Numbered from the stretch's first letter, positions 53,401 to 61,422 are shown. The stretch is DNA of 64,000 nucleotides from Taeniopygia guttata (GCF_048771995.1 NC_133024.1:46352001-46416000); one strand, 5' to 3'. Numbers and translations: made by a program. Notes: generated from the sequence alone by a model not told the origin.

Positions 53401-56400
53401 TTGTTTCTTTTGTGGAATAAATGCTAAGAATATCATGTGAATCTCCATCTGTGCAACTCTCCTCTTTATTTGTTTGGGTTTTTTTCCCCAACATTTAATT
53501 GCAGTGGTCCTCTCTGAAGGGAGAAGTCCAGGAGCCAATTAGTCCACTGAATTCTGCTCCAGTCAGTGTACTTAATATTTTCTGTGAGGCAGTCATACAA
53601 GAAGGTTAAAAAAAAAAAAAAAAAGGACCCGTCTCTCTTTTTATGGGAAACTTACTATCTTTAACAAGCCAAATATTAATCAAAAAGAAATTCAGTAACA
53701 TGAACAAATACAATTCCATTCACAGTGTCAGTTGGATAACACTGAGAAAAAAATAAACTATTTAATTTCGCAATTTGTAGGTTTGCTGTTTTAAACTTGC
53801 TTCAGATTTCCTTGGAAATACTCTGAGCTGTATTTCTGGTTTTGTGATGTGATACCACAACTCCGTGCACGTCAGCAGTGCAGTCCACTTACACAGATGT
53901 GGTTTTTTGTTGGTCTTTGCAGCTTACAGTGATGGCAGCATCAAAGGTAGCAGTACCATTGTGGCCATTACAGGAATAGATAGGTCGTATTATTAAGATG
54001 CTGAAGCACAGAACCCAGTTGTTTTCAAACTTTTTCTACAGCTCCTGTAGAAATATTTCTGTGCAAGAGTTTTGTAATAGATCCCTTCTTTCTAATCCGA
54101 AGAGAAATACTGAAGCAGAACCACCTATTTCTATCATAGTTTTACCTCATACCTGTAGGAATTTGGAAATCAGAGATGAGAGCACTTTGATGGTTTAAAA
54201 ATGCAAGTACAAGTAACTGTATTCTTGTCTAGGACAAGTACTCTGGCATTAAGATTGTGATGTATACACTGTTCTAGTTTTCTACTGTTTTTTTGAGGCT
54301 GTTTGATTTAGGACTGCATTTTTAGAGGTGGGAGAACTATTTTACTAAACTTTTTGTTGTTGTTTATTTATCAAAAGCAATATGGTGAAATTGAAGATTG
54401 CCAGATTGATGACTCTTCTCTCCATGCGGTGATTACTTTTAAAACAAGAGCAGAAGCTGAAGCTGTGAGTATAGTCTTTCTTGAAAATACACTGCAGCAT
54501 TAAAATACTTTGTTTATGTTACACTTTTGTATTTGATTAAATGTAATATTGTTAACTATTTTAAAACTGTTGCCACAAAACTGTAAATTAAACAAAAATG
54601 TCAGAACTGTAGGAAATCCTTAGAAAATTAAGTTTATAGTAAACCAAGGTGCAGGATTTAAGAGGGAAATTAAGGTAAATACTTAGGAATTGATATTTAG
54701 ATGTCTTGGGTTATCTTAATTTAATTGCCAGGTTTTTTCACCTGAAGACTTGGTACCCTCATAGTGTACCAGGAACTTCACTGACATCCTGCAGTCAACC
54801 TATATATTTACTTGAGGATCAGTTTGGTTTACCTTTGTCTGAAAACCTGCGGTAGTGTAAATGGGATTTGATTCTTTTTTTCCACCTTTTTAGCATATTT
54901 TTAAAAATTATGGAATTACAGAAGCATAGAGTTGCAGAAGTAACTTTTAGAAACTAAAATCCGGAGTTGACTTACATTATAATTTAGTATCGTTACATAT
55001 GGATCATTAGAACTTAATACATTTGGCTCAGCAGGACTCCTGCCTTACTTGGTCCATGGTATAGACATATAATATTATGTATTATACCTTATAATATTAA
55101 GGTATATTATGTGATCCTGAACAAATTAATGAACATAATTGTTCTACAAATGATTTTTACTTTAAAATCATTGTGTCACTGTTGGGATGGAGTATTCCTG
55201 AAAATAGTAGGGACTACGGAAAGAATGGATTAATATTTGCAGTATGGTTGTATGGAGAGATTTCAGTTTGTTTTTATATTTTGCACAAATTTTGTCTTGT
55301 GGAGTTTACCTGAACAAAGTTTTCATACCTGGCCAGACTATTCTCTTGTTCATCTTGAGACACCAATGAGGTAATTGACAGAAAAAACTGCTATTTACAG
55401 TGCAAATTAACCGCTGGGGACAATAGTTTTGAACACTTAGAATATAATTTATGGTTAGATATTTTGATATCCAGCCAAAGGTGTTTTACAAAAACACAGC
55501 ATTCTGTTTTATTTGTGAAACTCTTAGCTATAGTAATGATGAGCACTAACTGTATGGAGATAGTATTTTTTCTGTAAAAAAGGAGGTACATGGTGTATAC
55601 CATGGTACATGGTATACTGACTGATAGGGGAAAACAGTATTGTACAGGTGTATTGAAGGAACACAGTTCAACAGTGAACAAAACTTCTGTTCAAAGATAA
55701 AAGCTGCTGTAATTAGTATACTCATAAATGAATTGGAGTTGGGATTTTAGATCGGGTGCTTCCTTGTATTGGGTACTTCCTTTTGCAGTTTCATATTCTT
55801 TGATATTGTGGTTTACATAAGAAATACTTTCAAGTGTGGAGAAAGTTCTGCTTCCCTGTAAAGAAATACGGATCCCCTAGAACAATAATCTGTTTTTGTG
55901 GACTATCCAAATAAAGTCTTTACTTCTCCCAGATGGAGCATGATTCTCACTGCAAGAGTCAGGATTCATGATCAGTGTTTGAGATGTCCATGTTCTAATG
56001 AGCATTAAACCATTTAATTGTCAACTTTGTGTTTGATTAGACTTTGTGTCTAATTTCACCTTCATTTTTAAATGAAGATTTTATGGAAACTGGGTTCAAT
56101 CAAATCTAGGAAAATTTTTATTTTCTTTAAGATACTCTTACATATTAAGTGTATCACAATATATTTCCATTGGAGTGTCTGTGTTTGCAACCAATGCATT
56201 AAGGCTGGCAATTTGAGAAACTGTAGAACGTAATCATTAAAAGCCTCTGCTGAGGCAAATAGTGAAGTAAATGCTGCTAATATTTTACCTTCTTAAATGA
56301 AAATAGGCCTAGGCTTTATGATCATATATGTTCTAGCCTAGAAGGAAGAGGAAGATTCCCTGTTGTAAAATATTCCATTTTTATGTAGTAGTAATTTCTT

Positions 56401-59400
56401 CCAAAGATTACAAGTTATTTCTGGACCTAGATGTCACTTATAAGTACTTTTAAAAATTCTAGTTGTGTGACATTGTGATGAGACCATGAACAAAAAGCTC
56501 CTGAGCTGCATTTTAATAAGCATAGAATCTTTTAAATTTATCATAAATTTATATGTACAGATTTAAAATTTATACCTGGGGACTTTAATATCACACAATT
56601 CATGTTCAGATGTCATTGAACATGTAATTGTTTCTACATTTCACATTATGCTGTACTTTCAGATTGTACTATAAATCTTTTGTGACCATGACGGTTATTT
56701 CGGAATGTTTCTAACACTGATTTATGTTCATTCATGTTACTTTAATTTGAACATACTATTTCTGAAGCAGCCACTTAATGCAGCTGCTACTTAGAAAGAC
56801 ATGAATATCCCATAAGTTAAAAATTTTTACATTTCAATTACAACAGCTTTACAGGAAGTGGAACGTTTTCCAGTAGATTAAATTGTGATCACAAAAGGGC
56901 TTTTTTTCAGTTGTTTGGTTGTTGGGTTTTTAAAAATATGTTAAATCATTTGTAGGGGTGTGTCTTACTTCTTCAGTAGGTTATGCATTAACAGTTTTGT
57001 GTCTGTCTTGGAAAGGTGAGGAGCCGAGAAAAATAATACTTAAAAACAGAAAGGTGTTGGTTCAGTATGTTACCCACATTGCCAAATGATTTATGGTTTT
57101 CCAAGCTTATTTTCTTCTAAACGTATTTTCATCATTTTCCTCAAAGGATGTATGAATTGCATGTACAGTGAATGAAGTTGTTTCGTTTAACCTAGTAACA
57201 GTACTTTAGTATGAATGTATTGCAACTTCGACTTTTTTTTGTAAAGTCATGTGTAACTGAGATAGTTAAACTTGTTTTAGGCTGCAATTCATGGATCTCG
57301 TTTCAAAGGACAAGAGCTAAAGCTGGCATGGAACAAGCCTGTTGCTAGTATGTCAGCTGTTGAAACAGAAGAAGCTGAACCTGATGAAGAAGAAGTAAGC
57401 TTGCTTTTTCTTTATTTTTTACTTTCATTTTTCTTTTTAAAAATGAAATAATACAGTTTCTAAAAAAAAGATTTATCTGTAGATTCATACTTGTATTTTT
57501 TTAATCTAACTCATATTTTGATATCAGAAAGTAGATTTCTGTATATTTCTTGGGTTTAGGGTGTTGAAAGTTGAAGTTGCTTTTGCGTGCAGAAATATTT
57601 AATTTCTTACATAACAAAAAACTTTAGAGGATTTAGCTAGAAAATGGAAGGCAGAGGTTTGAACTTGCATAAGAGAGATTGATGATTTTGTCCAAAACAT
57701 GGGTTTGTGCCATCTACTTTTGGCACTAATTTCTTAGAGGATCATATTTCAGACTCTAATTTTCCTTTATAGATATGGTTCAGAGGATACAGGTGAAGGA
57801 GTAATTTAGAACATTTTCTGACTTCACTCATATATCAAAAGTACCCTTGCTGGATGTTAATCCTCACCATGGTCCATGAGAGATACTAAAGCCTTGTCCA
57901 AATAATCTTAATTGTTTAATGTAGGAATAGTGGGGCAATATGTATTGATGCAATCTCACTCATTACACTCAAAATACCTATGTTTGTGAATTCAGAAAAA
58001 TAAATGTCACCTGGGGATAAAGTCAGGCAATCTTTTTCCAAATTTATTTACTGTCAGTTAACTGTATCCACATAATTGGCATAGAAAAGTTGACGTGGAA
58101 GTGCACTTCGACTTACTCAATGACAATATTTTGTTTTCATTATTTTCCTGCGGCATTTTGGTGGATCTACCACAGAAGCAGCTTTACAAGTTTGCTTTGA
58201 TACAATCAAATTTGGTTAGTTTTCTTACATTGGTGGTGTTTACTTTCTGTTTTTTTCCTGAAGAAAGCCACTTTGTCTGCTGGCTTCCTATCTCCAAAAA
58301 TGCCGATTCGTTTTTTGTGTGCCAGTTGAAGATAGGTACCTCTCATATTAGATATTTTTGCATTCCAGTTTACTGAGTGCTACTTTCCTCAAGTACACAA
58401 ACCTCAAGTGTTGTCAGATGCTCATGAGCTGTGAGCGAACAAGAGACTATATTATGGAATCCAGAGAGCATCTTAGGTATTTTGTCACATCTCCTCAGGG
58501 AAGCATTGTCTTGGAAGATCAACAGCAGTGTGTTGATGCAAGGAGTCTGTATTGTTGAGAGGTCTCTTTGAGTAACCACTTCGCTGAGACTTCTTGTGTA
58601 GTGAAGGAAGGGCATGCAGGGATAGGCAAACATTTCAGCAGAGTAAAGGAAGGAATGTACAGATTCATTGATAGGTGAACTACAGAGAGATCTATCTTTT
58701 AACTGCCTTAGCTAATTACTCCTGTGGAAAATATTTAAGAGTTGAACTTGGATCAAAACCCTTAGCTGTTCATTGGTTTTGCCTGCTTGCCACTTACTTA
58801 ATTTGTTTTATAGCAGCAGTTGTAAGCACATGAAAAATGTTTTCTTCATTATTCCTTATCTATAATGCCATGCTAGTTCAGCTGAATACTATGCTGGAGA
58901 AGGTAGCAGGCTTAAGACTTGAATGAAAGTGAGTACTTTGTCTCAAAAAAAAAGAAAAAAAAAAGCGCTATATTGTTCAGCTGAGATTCTTAATAACAAA
59001 ACAGGGTTCCCAGTCCATTATGTAAATAAGAGGAAAGTCTTTTGGACTTGAGCACTGTAGAAAATCCCTGGTGAGTAGGCAGCTAATTATAAAAGCATCT
59101 GATCTTCCTAGATGCCTTATGTTCTACACCTGGGTGCCTAACAAAAGAGCTGACTCTACTGAGTCAGCAACTGATCCCTAAGAAGAGTATAAAATGTGTA
59201 AGTAGAAATAAGCTTTTAATCATCAGGGATTTGCAGTTGAGGGACTTCTTGAGTCAGAGATGTGGTGTCTTTGTAGTTGAAAGGCCTTGAGATGTGTTTA
59301 TTGTATTAATTTATCTGGTTTCTTTGGATTCTGAATAACATCTGTAATGTCTTGTAACAAGGAATGCTACTGTTCAACTATGTCTACTCTGAATAAGTAT

Positions 59401-60825
59401 TGTTCTGTTGGATCTGCCACCTACGTGTTCTCTCCACTTTCTTTAAGATACTTAATATACAGGGACATTGTCATAGTTCCCCTCAGTTTTTTTCTCTCCC
59501 TATAGTTGTGCCCCTGTATGGAAGCCTGTCTTTTTGATCATATCTGCTACCACTCAGTCTTGTGCTCTGTAGAGTTCTGCACTGTGCACTGCCCAGGACT
59601 CCTCCTCTTTGACTGTTGCACTGTTGTATTTTAGGTCACTGAACATCAGGGAATACCAGGAATGAATCTTAAGTCCTCAGAAAGCTTCTGTGTTTTAGTC
59701 AGGGTCAGACTATGCATGCATACGTTGATAGACAGGTCAGTTGTCAGCAGAGCTCCTTTTGAACTCTGCTTCCTATATGCAAGAGTAATGAAGATAGTTT
59801 CTCCCTCTTATAAAAGAGTCTACTGGAAAGAGAGAAGGCTTAGTTCTAGGCTTTGTTCAGCCTAGAGCCCCTTCTCCCTTAGAAGACTTCATATTTTGCA
59901 AATCAATCTTCACACCTCTTGCTGAATTTGGAAATAGAGTAGTAAAAAACCTACAATTCCTTTGACACAAAGAATAAGCAAGAAAGAACAAAGCTGCTAT
60001 CTAACAGCTGGGCAGTTTTGCTAAGGAACGACATCCTTATGTTTTAGTCCTTTCTTTAGATATGACAGAGTTTGCTGTGTTAGGTGTGATCATAAAAAAA
60101 TTTCCAAGATAGGATAGTTTATATACATCTTTGTGTCTATATACAGATAGAAATTAAAGCAACTTATATTCAAAGGCTTTGAAGTCTGTCAAGTTTCTAT
60201 GTTGTTATGGAACAGAATTGAAAATATACTAATACAGTTTGTCTGAATTTCTCTAAATACCTGTCTCCCTACCTCGTTTAAATTTTTATATTGATTTAAA
60301 TCCTGATTAAGCTGTCAAAATCAAAAATTCCTAGATTTAGCCTTTTTGATACTGTGGAACATATGGATTAAGCTCTTGGATGAAAACAGACATAGATACT
60401 GTGAATGTGCAAAAAACCATTAGTTTTCAGTATAGCATGTTAAGTTTCATGGGAACATAGCAGCTTGGACATGAATGATATGCTGTAGAATCAGAAGAGC
60501 GGTGCATGTGTCATGGTAATCTTGAAGTCTCTTAAAAAAAAGTTTCATTTGCCATTTAGTAATATATGTATATAGGAAATACACATCCCCAGTGTACTTT
60601 CTTGAAAGCATTAATATTTACCTCTTCACGACCAAATTTTCTTCTTTATTAAAGTTCAAGTGCTAGAAATTTGTTTTTTGCCTTTTGATTTTTAACATTA
60701 TTTGATTTAACAGTTACCACATTTTTCTCTTGAAGTTTCAGGAAGAATCTTTGGTGGATGACTCACTGCTTCAAGATGATGATGAAGAGGAAGAAGAGAA
60801 TGAATCTCGTTCATGGAGAAGATGA
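11353..60825 (+). CDS. RBM26: RBM26, RNA-binding protein 26 (complete, 22 coding exons)
   Basis: Joining 22 exons by GT/AG sites and frame gives an uninterrupted 1010-residue protein that I recognise as RBM26; the human protein is about the same length. Order of parts: PWI-like N-terminal fold (about 1-75), Lys/Glu-rich linker, RS-rich segment (139-209), CCCH zinc finger (Cys292-x8-Cys301-x5-Cys307-x3-His311), Pro-rich stretch (about 320-423), RRM1 (about 530-603), coiled coil (about 717-845), RG-rich run (855-882), RRM2 (about 894-963), acidic tail. Family knowledge: RBM26 and RBM27 are nuclear RNA-binding proteins linked to ZFC3H1/MTR4 (PAXT) and exosome decay of polyadenylated nuclear RNA. 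It is RBM26 rather than RBM27 by close residue identity throughout, for example the opening MIIENFEALKSWLSKTLEP. No frameshift, stop or missing zinc ligand is seen, so the gene looks functional. A CpG-island promoter implies broad expression (inference). Confidence 0.97.
17589..17646. repeat. Two adjacent small palindromes in intron 1
   Basis: ATATCATTGCT / AGCAATGATAT (11 bp, 3-base loop) at 17,589-17,613 and TTCTGAATAT / ATATTCAGAA (10 bp, 7-base loop) at 17,620-17,646. Confidence 0.9.
22118..22236 (+). CDS. RBM26: RBM26 coding exon 2 (aa 24-64)
   Basis: Acceptor TTTGCAG, donor GTATGG. It encodes CDADPSALAKYVLALVKKDK and the rest of the helical PWI-like domain through FLQK. The length of 119 nt changes phase, so skipping would break the frame. 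Intron 2 (22,237-22,906) contains a minus-strand CR1 tail and an AT dinucleotide run. Confidence 0.96.
22441..22625 (-). mobile_element. CR1 LINE 3'-end fragment in intron 2
   Basis: It begins ACAGAATGATAGAATGGTTT and continues AGGTTGAAAGGGACTG, the reverse complement of a CR1 3' end with its octamer tail. The CR1 3' UTR follows (GGCTGGAGCATCCACAACTT), up to an AT run. Confidence 0.92.
22635..22663. repeat. AT-dinucleotide run in intron 2
   Basis: TA/AT alternation with one TTT interruption, abutting the truncated end of the CR1 fragment. Confidence 0.9.
22907..23043 (+). CDS. RBM26: RBM26 coding exon 3 (aa 64-109)
   Basis: Acceptor TTTCAG, donor GTGGGA. It encodes the end of the PWI-like fold (TQIFVEKLFDAVNTKSYLPP) and a Lys/Glu-rich linker ending KKEE. 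It ends in phase 0. Intron 3 (23,044-23,949) is AT-rich, with nothing recognisable. Confidence 0.95.
23950..24038 (+). CDS. RBM26: RBM26 coding exon 4 (aa 110-139)
   Basis: Acceptor ATTCAG, donor GTAAAA. It encodes the charged linker with KKFSRRLNHSPPQSSSRYRD. Intron 4 (24,039-24,611) shows no recognisable element. Confidence 0.94.
24612..24823 (+). CDS. RBM26: RBM26 coding exon 5, RS-rich (aa 139-210)
   Basis: Acceptor GTTTAG, donor GTACCA. It encodes a strongly basic RS/RD-rich segment (RDERKKDERSRKRDYDRN, then repeated SRS/RSR). RS segments usually drive nuclear-speckle targeting and protein contacts. The donor lacks the usual G at +5 and is weak. Read-through would end at a stop after about 19 intronic codons (24,880). 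Intron 5 (24,824-26,676) holds a minus-strand CR1 tail near 26.4 kb. Confidence 0.95.
26380..26545 (-). mobile_element. CR1 LINE 3'-end fragment in intron 5
   Basis: CATAGAATAACGGAATAGTT, then GAGGTTAATAGAGACCTCTG, is a diverged reverse-complement CR1 3' end. The following GGTGGAGACTCCACAGGCAC belongs to the CR1 3' UTR. Confidence 0.85.
26677..26937 (+). CDS. RBM26: RBM26 coding exon 6 (aa 210-297), first zinc-finger cysteine
   Basis: Acceptor TTACAG, donor GTAAGT. It encodes a Ser/Thr-rich linker and PKKRCRDYD, so Cys292, the first CCCH ligand, is on this exon and the other three ligands are on the next. It is 261 nt with phase 1 on both sides. Intron 6 (26,938-29,038) contains a long minus-strand CR1 3' region at about 28.05-28.49 kb. 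Confidence 0.96.
28050..28495 (-). mobile_element. CR1 LINE 3' fragment in intron 6
   Basis: It starts with AATAGAACAGCCTGGGCTAG and AAAGGCCCTATTAAAGTCAT (CR1 3' end, minus strand). It runs through the 3' UTR into the end of ORF2, including a CCCTGTCCTATCACTTCAGG segment (antisense of the TGRG-type coding end) and a CTCCAGTCTGAACAG segment. It is about 450 bases long and well diverged. Confidence 0.9.
29039..29278 (+). CDS. RBM26: RBM26 coding exon 7, CCCH finger and proline-rich start (aa 297-377)
   Basis: Acceptor TTTCAG, donor GTAATT. It begins EKGFCMRGDMCPFDHG, giving Cys301, Cys307 and His311 of the CCCH finger, then enters a proline-rich stretch (PPPPGLPPPPPILSPPPVNL). It is 240 nt and symmetric in phase 1. 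Intron 7 (29,279-30,778) is AT-rich with no recognisable element. Confidence 0.97.
30779..30919 (+). CDS. RBM26: RBM26 coding exon 8, proline-rich (aa 377-424)
   Basis: Acceptor TGACAG, donor GTGTAG (weak, no G at +5). It encodes PPPPLPPLQPAGMDAPPNSA through PPSLFTA. It is 141 nt and symmetric in phase 1. Intron 8 (30,920-31,297) shows nothing recognisable. Confidence 0.95.
31298..31438 (+). CDS. RBM26: RBM26 coding exon 9 (aa 424-471)
   Basis: Acceptor TACCAG, donor GTATGC. It encodes ETYDTDGYNPEAPSITNTSR and RPNLIGLTSGDMDLPPR, a conserved linker before RRM1. It is 141 nt and symmetric in phase 1. Intron 9 (31,439-32,457) shows no recognisable repeat. Confidence 0.95.
32458..32569 (+). CDS. 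RBM26: RBM26 coding exon 10 (aa 471-508)
   Basis: Acceptor TTACAG, donor GTGAGT. It encodes EKPPNKSSMRIVVDAESRKR and KKTWFDK, a basic linker. It is 112 nt and shifts phase from 1 to 2. Intron 10 (32,570-33,346) carries an AT run at 32,641-32,667. Confidence 0.95.
32641..32667. repeat. AT-dinucleotide run in intron 10
   Basis: Perfect alternating AT of about 27 bases. Confidence 0.95.
33347..33506 (+). CDS. RBM26: RBM26 coding exon 11, first half of RRM1 (aa 508-561)
   Basis: Acceptor TTGCAG, donor GTAAGA. It encodes the start of RRM1: LELRKVPPELNNISKLNEHF and SKFGNLVNLQ, an RNP2-like strand and first helix. It restores phase 0. Intron 11 (33,507-34,874) shows no recognisable element. Confidence 0.96.
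34875..35039 (+). CDS. RBM26: RBM26 coding exon 12, second half of RRM1 (aa 562-616)
   Basis: Acceptor TCTTAG, donor GTAGAG. It encodes VAYQGDPEGALIQFATHEEA, where GALIQFAT is the RNP1-position strand, then the last strand FIKVYWHR. The RNP1-position strand lacks the aromatics of a canonical RNP1 except Phe575. Intron 12 (35,040-38,565) holds the hexanucleotide array, two plus-strand CR1 fragments and otherwise unrecognised AT-rich sequence. Confidence 0.96.
35457..35605. repeat. Perfect hexanucleotide array (CCCTTG)24 in intron 12
   Basis: 24 uninterrupted CCCTTG units from 35,457 to 35,600 followed by a partial unit. The minus strand is GGGCAA repeated, that is, G-triplets with three-base spacers. 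The long frames through it on both strands are low-complexity dipeptides produced by the repeat, not genes. Confidence 0.98.
35735..36065 (+). mobile_element. CR1 LINE 3' fragment in intron 12
   Basis: It reads in order like a CR1 3' region: AAGAGGTATTTGGACAG near 35,940, then TTGGACTAGATTATTG near 36,011 and GCAGGTCCCTTACAACTGAA near 36,030, the diverged 3' end. It begins about 130 bases after the hexanucleotide array. Confidence 0.85.
37690..37905 (+). mobile_element. CR1 LINE 3' fragment in intron 12
   Basis: AAGAGATTTAGGTTAAATAC then AGGAAAACATTTTCTA-like sequence, the GCCTAGGGAGGTGACAGGAC segment and GGATTAGGTGACCTTCTGAG follow the usual order of the CR1 3' region. It is diverged and lacks the last bases. 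Confidence 0.75.
38566..38697 (+). CDS. RBM26: RBM26 coding exon 13 (aa 617-660)
   Basis: Acceptor TTGCAG, preceded by a G-rich tract; donor GTTTGT (weak). It encodes VIQPLVQQPTLPVVKQSVKE and RLGPVP followed by an Ala/Glu-rich linker. It is 132 nt, phase 0 on both sides. Intron 13 (38,698-39,691) has nothing recognisable. Confidence 0.94.
39692..39763 (+). CDS. RBM26: RBM26 coding exon 14, 72-nt cassette-capable exon (aa 661-684)
   Basis: Acceptor TCTCAG, donor GTAAGA. It encodes NVTKLSVKDRLGFVSKP and TPTTEK, 24 residues. Its core SVKDRLG echoes SVKERLG of exon 13, suggesting an internally duplicated short motif. Both ends are phase 0, so skipping would keep frame. Intron 14 (39,764-42,859) is about 3.1 kb of unrecognised AT-rich sequence. 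Confidence 0.92.
42860..42988 (+). CDS. RBM26: RBM26 coding exon 15 (aa 685-727)
   Basis: Acceptor CTATAG, donor GTAAAT. It encodes VLSTSTGLTKTVYNPAALKA through EAQKKKQ, entering the coiled-coil region. It is 129 nt, phase 0. Intron 15 (42,989-45,154) contains a perfect 15-bp hairpin at 44,002-44,038 and otherwise unrecognised sequence. Confidence 0.95.
44002..44038. repeat. Perfect 15-bp inverted repeat (hairpin) in intron 15
   Basis: TTTTGAGAGAAGACA and its exact reverse complement TGTCTTCTCTCAAAA are separated by seven bases (CTAATGT). Confidence 0.95.
45155..45229 (+). CDS. RBM26: RBM26 coding exon 16, coiled coil (aa 728-752)
   Basis: Acceptor TTCTAG, donor GTAAAA. It encodes EALRLQQDVRKKKQEILEKH IETQK, a highly charged helix. 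It is 75 nt, phase 0. Intron 16 (45,230-45,875) has no recognisable element. Confidence 0.94.
45876..46046 (+). CDS. RBM26: RBM26 coding exon 17, coiled coil (aa 753-809)
   Basis: Acceptor GGACAG, donor GTACTC (weak, no G at +5). It encodes MLISKLEKNKAMKSEDKAEI, a Lys/Leu helix, and a Gly-rich break (SPGGGAP). It is 171 nt, phase 0. Intron 17 (46,047-49,853) contains two opposed CR1 pieces and a decayed hAT-like coding relic. Confidence 0.95.
46850..47045 (+). mobile_element. CR1 LINE 3' end in intron 17
   Basis: AGGGTGGTCAGACAATGGAA, then GGTGGTGGAGTCACATTCCC, GGTTGGTCTTGATGATCTTA and AAGATCTCTTCCAACC followed by ATGATTCTATGGTTCT. This is a well-preserved CR1 3' UTR with octamer tail. Confidence 0.93.
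47046..47990 (-). mobile_element. Decayed CR1 LINE ORF2, endonuclease end to pre-RT region
   Basis: Minus-strand broken frames read GDTAVCVYYTLSSHVKVDEA FSKHLEK near 47,560-47,620 (CR1 endonuclease end), KAKAH and KKGF then ISSKRNT near 47,200-47,280, and LLDIKEDLTKDMRTVEVLN then SVLTEKTCLHQSHI near 47,080-47,190, the segment before RT. It is cut off exactly where the plus-strand CR1 tail begins. The part above about 47,700 is weakly matched. Confidence 0.8.
48090..49550 (-). pseudogene. Decayed hAT-type (BED-finger) transposase-like coding relic in intron 17
   Basis: On the minus strand, frames interrupted by stops and shifts carry pieces in the order expected of hAT transposases and their domesticated ZBED5/FAM200/SCAND3/GTF2IRD2-like relatives. 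A basic start KKR-KRQYSYELI lies near 49,520; TFANKRLVPDALKVTFQDTD near 49,360 resembles the BED-region LxNExLxPSKLxRHL; MTKEALLKFNDD lies near 48,700 and RLLRFIVSGLNEDFSVTEL near 48,620, like the FVRGxxENFxxxEEL strand; KGEELFVI then MNWKK lies near 48,500; KVVNF, QRLCKIL then MKVRWD lies near 48,270-48,340, like VVNFIK..NSRLF..LxxEVRWLS. Several positions agree in order, but each match is weak, so the family call is tentative. No terminal repeats were found. Confidence 0.45.
49296..49335. repeat. Tandem duplication of a 20-mer in intron 17
   Basis: CTTCAATAATTTTTTTAAGA occurs twice head to tail (49,296-49,315 and 49,316-49,335) with no mismatch, inside the hAT-like relic. Confidence 0.95.
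49854..49958 (+). CDS. RBM26: RBM26 coding exon 18, coiled coil (aa 810-844)
   Basis: Acceptor TCGTAG with a second AG six bases downstream (ATGCAG); donor GTATGT. It encodes MQKELLDTELDLYKKMQAGE through ELQLE. It is 105 nt, phase 0. Intron 18 (49,959-52,446) shows no recognisable repeat. Confidence 0.94.
52447..52656 (+). CDS. RBM26: RBM26 coding exon 19, RG-rich run and start of RRM2 (aa 845-914)
   Basis: Acceptor TCTTAG, donor GTATGT. It encodes AAKRGILSS, an Arg/Gly-rich stretch (855-882) that can bind RNA and is a usual substrate of arginine methylation, then RALEISAFTESDREDLLPHF, the first strand and helix of RRM2. GC content is much higher than its surroundings because of Arg/Gly codons. 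Intron 19 (52,657-54,377) has an AT run at 53,190-53,223, an A17 tract near 53,608 and no recognisable transposon. Confidence 0.96.
53190..53223. repeat. AT-rich dinucleotide run in intron 19
   Basis: Imperfect TA alternation with AA/TT interruptions. Confidence 0.85.
54378..54464 (+). CDS. RBM26: RBM26 coding exon 20, centre of RRM2 (aa 915-943)
   Basis: It encodes QYGEIEDCQIDDSSLHAVIT and FKTRAEAEA, with HAVITF as the RNP1-position strand. The acceptor ATCAAAAG is purine-rich just before the AG; the pyrimidine-rich part lies about 12-25 bases upstream. Donor GTGAGT. It is 87 nt, phase 0. Intron 20 (54,465-57,280) shows no recognisable repeat. Confidence 0.95.
57281..57394 (+). CDS. RBM26: RBM26 coding exon 21, end of RRM2 (aa 944-981)
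   Basis: Acceptor TTTTAG, donor GTAAGC. It encodes AAIHGSRFKGQELKLAWNKP, the last helix and strand of RRM2, then an acidic segment ending EPDEEE. It is 114 nt, phase 0. Intron 21 (57,395-60,735) is unrecognised AT-rich sequence. Confidence 0.95.
60736..60825 (+). CDS. RBM26: RBM26 last coding exon 22 (aa 982-1010 and stop)
   Basis: Acceptor TTGAAG, followed six bases later by TTTCAG. It encodes FQEESLVDDSLLQDDDEEEE through ESRSWRR and stop TGA at 60,823-60,825. The acidic run followed by a basic SRSWRR end is the conserved RBM26 C-terminus. Confidence 0.96.
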   Translation, partial: FQEESLVDDSLLQDDDEEEEENESRSWRR

Positions 60826-61422
60826 TTCAATTGATCAACAACAATGTTAGAACTGCACCTGTGTTGCATTAGTATTACCTAATGTACTTCTGCATCTTTG
60901 TATTAAAAGGGGTTTTGTGATGAAATTGGATTCTGATATAGATTAAAAAGCAGCTGGTGGGTTATACATTTTGAGAGATTGATGTTTGAGTTACATTTCA
61001 AATGATTGCTAAAGACATCATACTAGGAACATATGCAATGTTTTTATTACATAGTTCTACAGAAAGTTACAGAATTCTTTGGGTTCTTTGTAATTTACTG
61101 AATTGGTCAAACACAAATGACCAAAAGTTGTTATAACATAGATAATTTTTGTTCTATTCCAGATACGGAATGAAAATTTGCATTTAAAATATTTGTGAAT
61201 GTTTTCAGAAATGAATAGATAACAGTACTAAACTGAAGTCTCTAAAGTTATGTATTCATAATATTGCATAGTAGTATGCTTAGGCTTTACTATGTACTAG
61301 CCTTTTGTTGGATTTGTGTACGTATTTTACCTATGGGTTTTAATGATAAAGTGTATGATTGCTTTGCATATAAGTCCTTATGACTTTAAGATGTTAAAAA
61401 AATAAAGAAATGGAATGGTCTT
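60826..61422 (+). other. RBM26: RBM26 3' UTR to proximal poly(A) site
   Basis: AT-rich untranslated region of about 600 nt. An ATTAAA variant lies at 60,902 and AATAAA at 61,401-61,406, putting cleavage near 61,420. Downstream is an A-rich tract rather than the usual U/GU-rich element, so a longer UTR to 62,921 is possible. Confidence 0.65.
61401..61406 (+). terminator. Proximal poly(A) signal AATAAA
   Basis: Perfect hexamer about 575 nt after the stop codon. It is the first canonical signal downstream of the RBM26 stop codon. Confidence 0.65.

Noticed and set aside
58095..58633. Overlapping open frames in intron 21
   Set aside because: Phe/Leu/Ser-rich translations typical of AT-rich intron, no family resemblance and no splice context.
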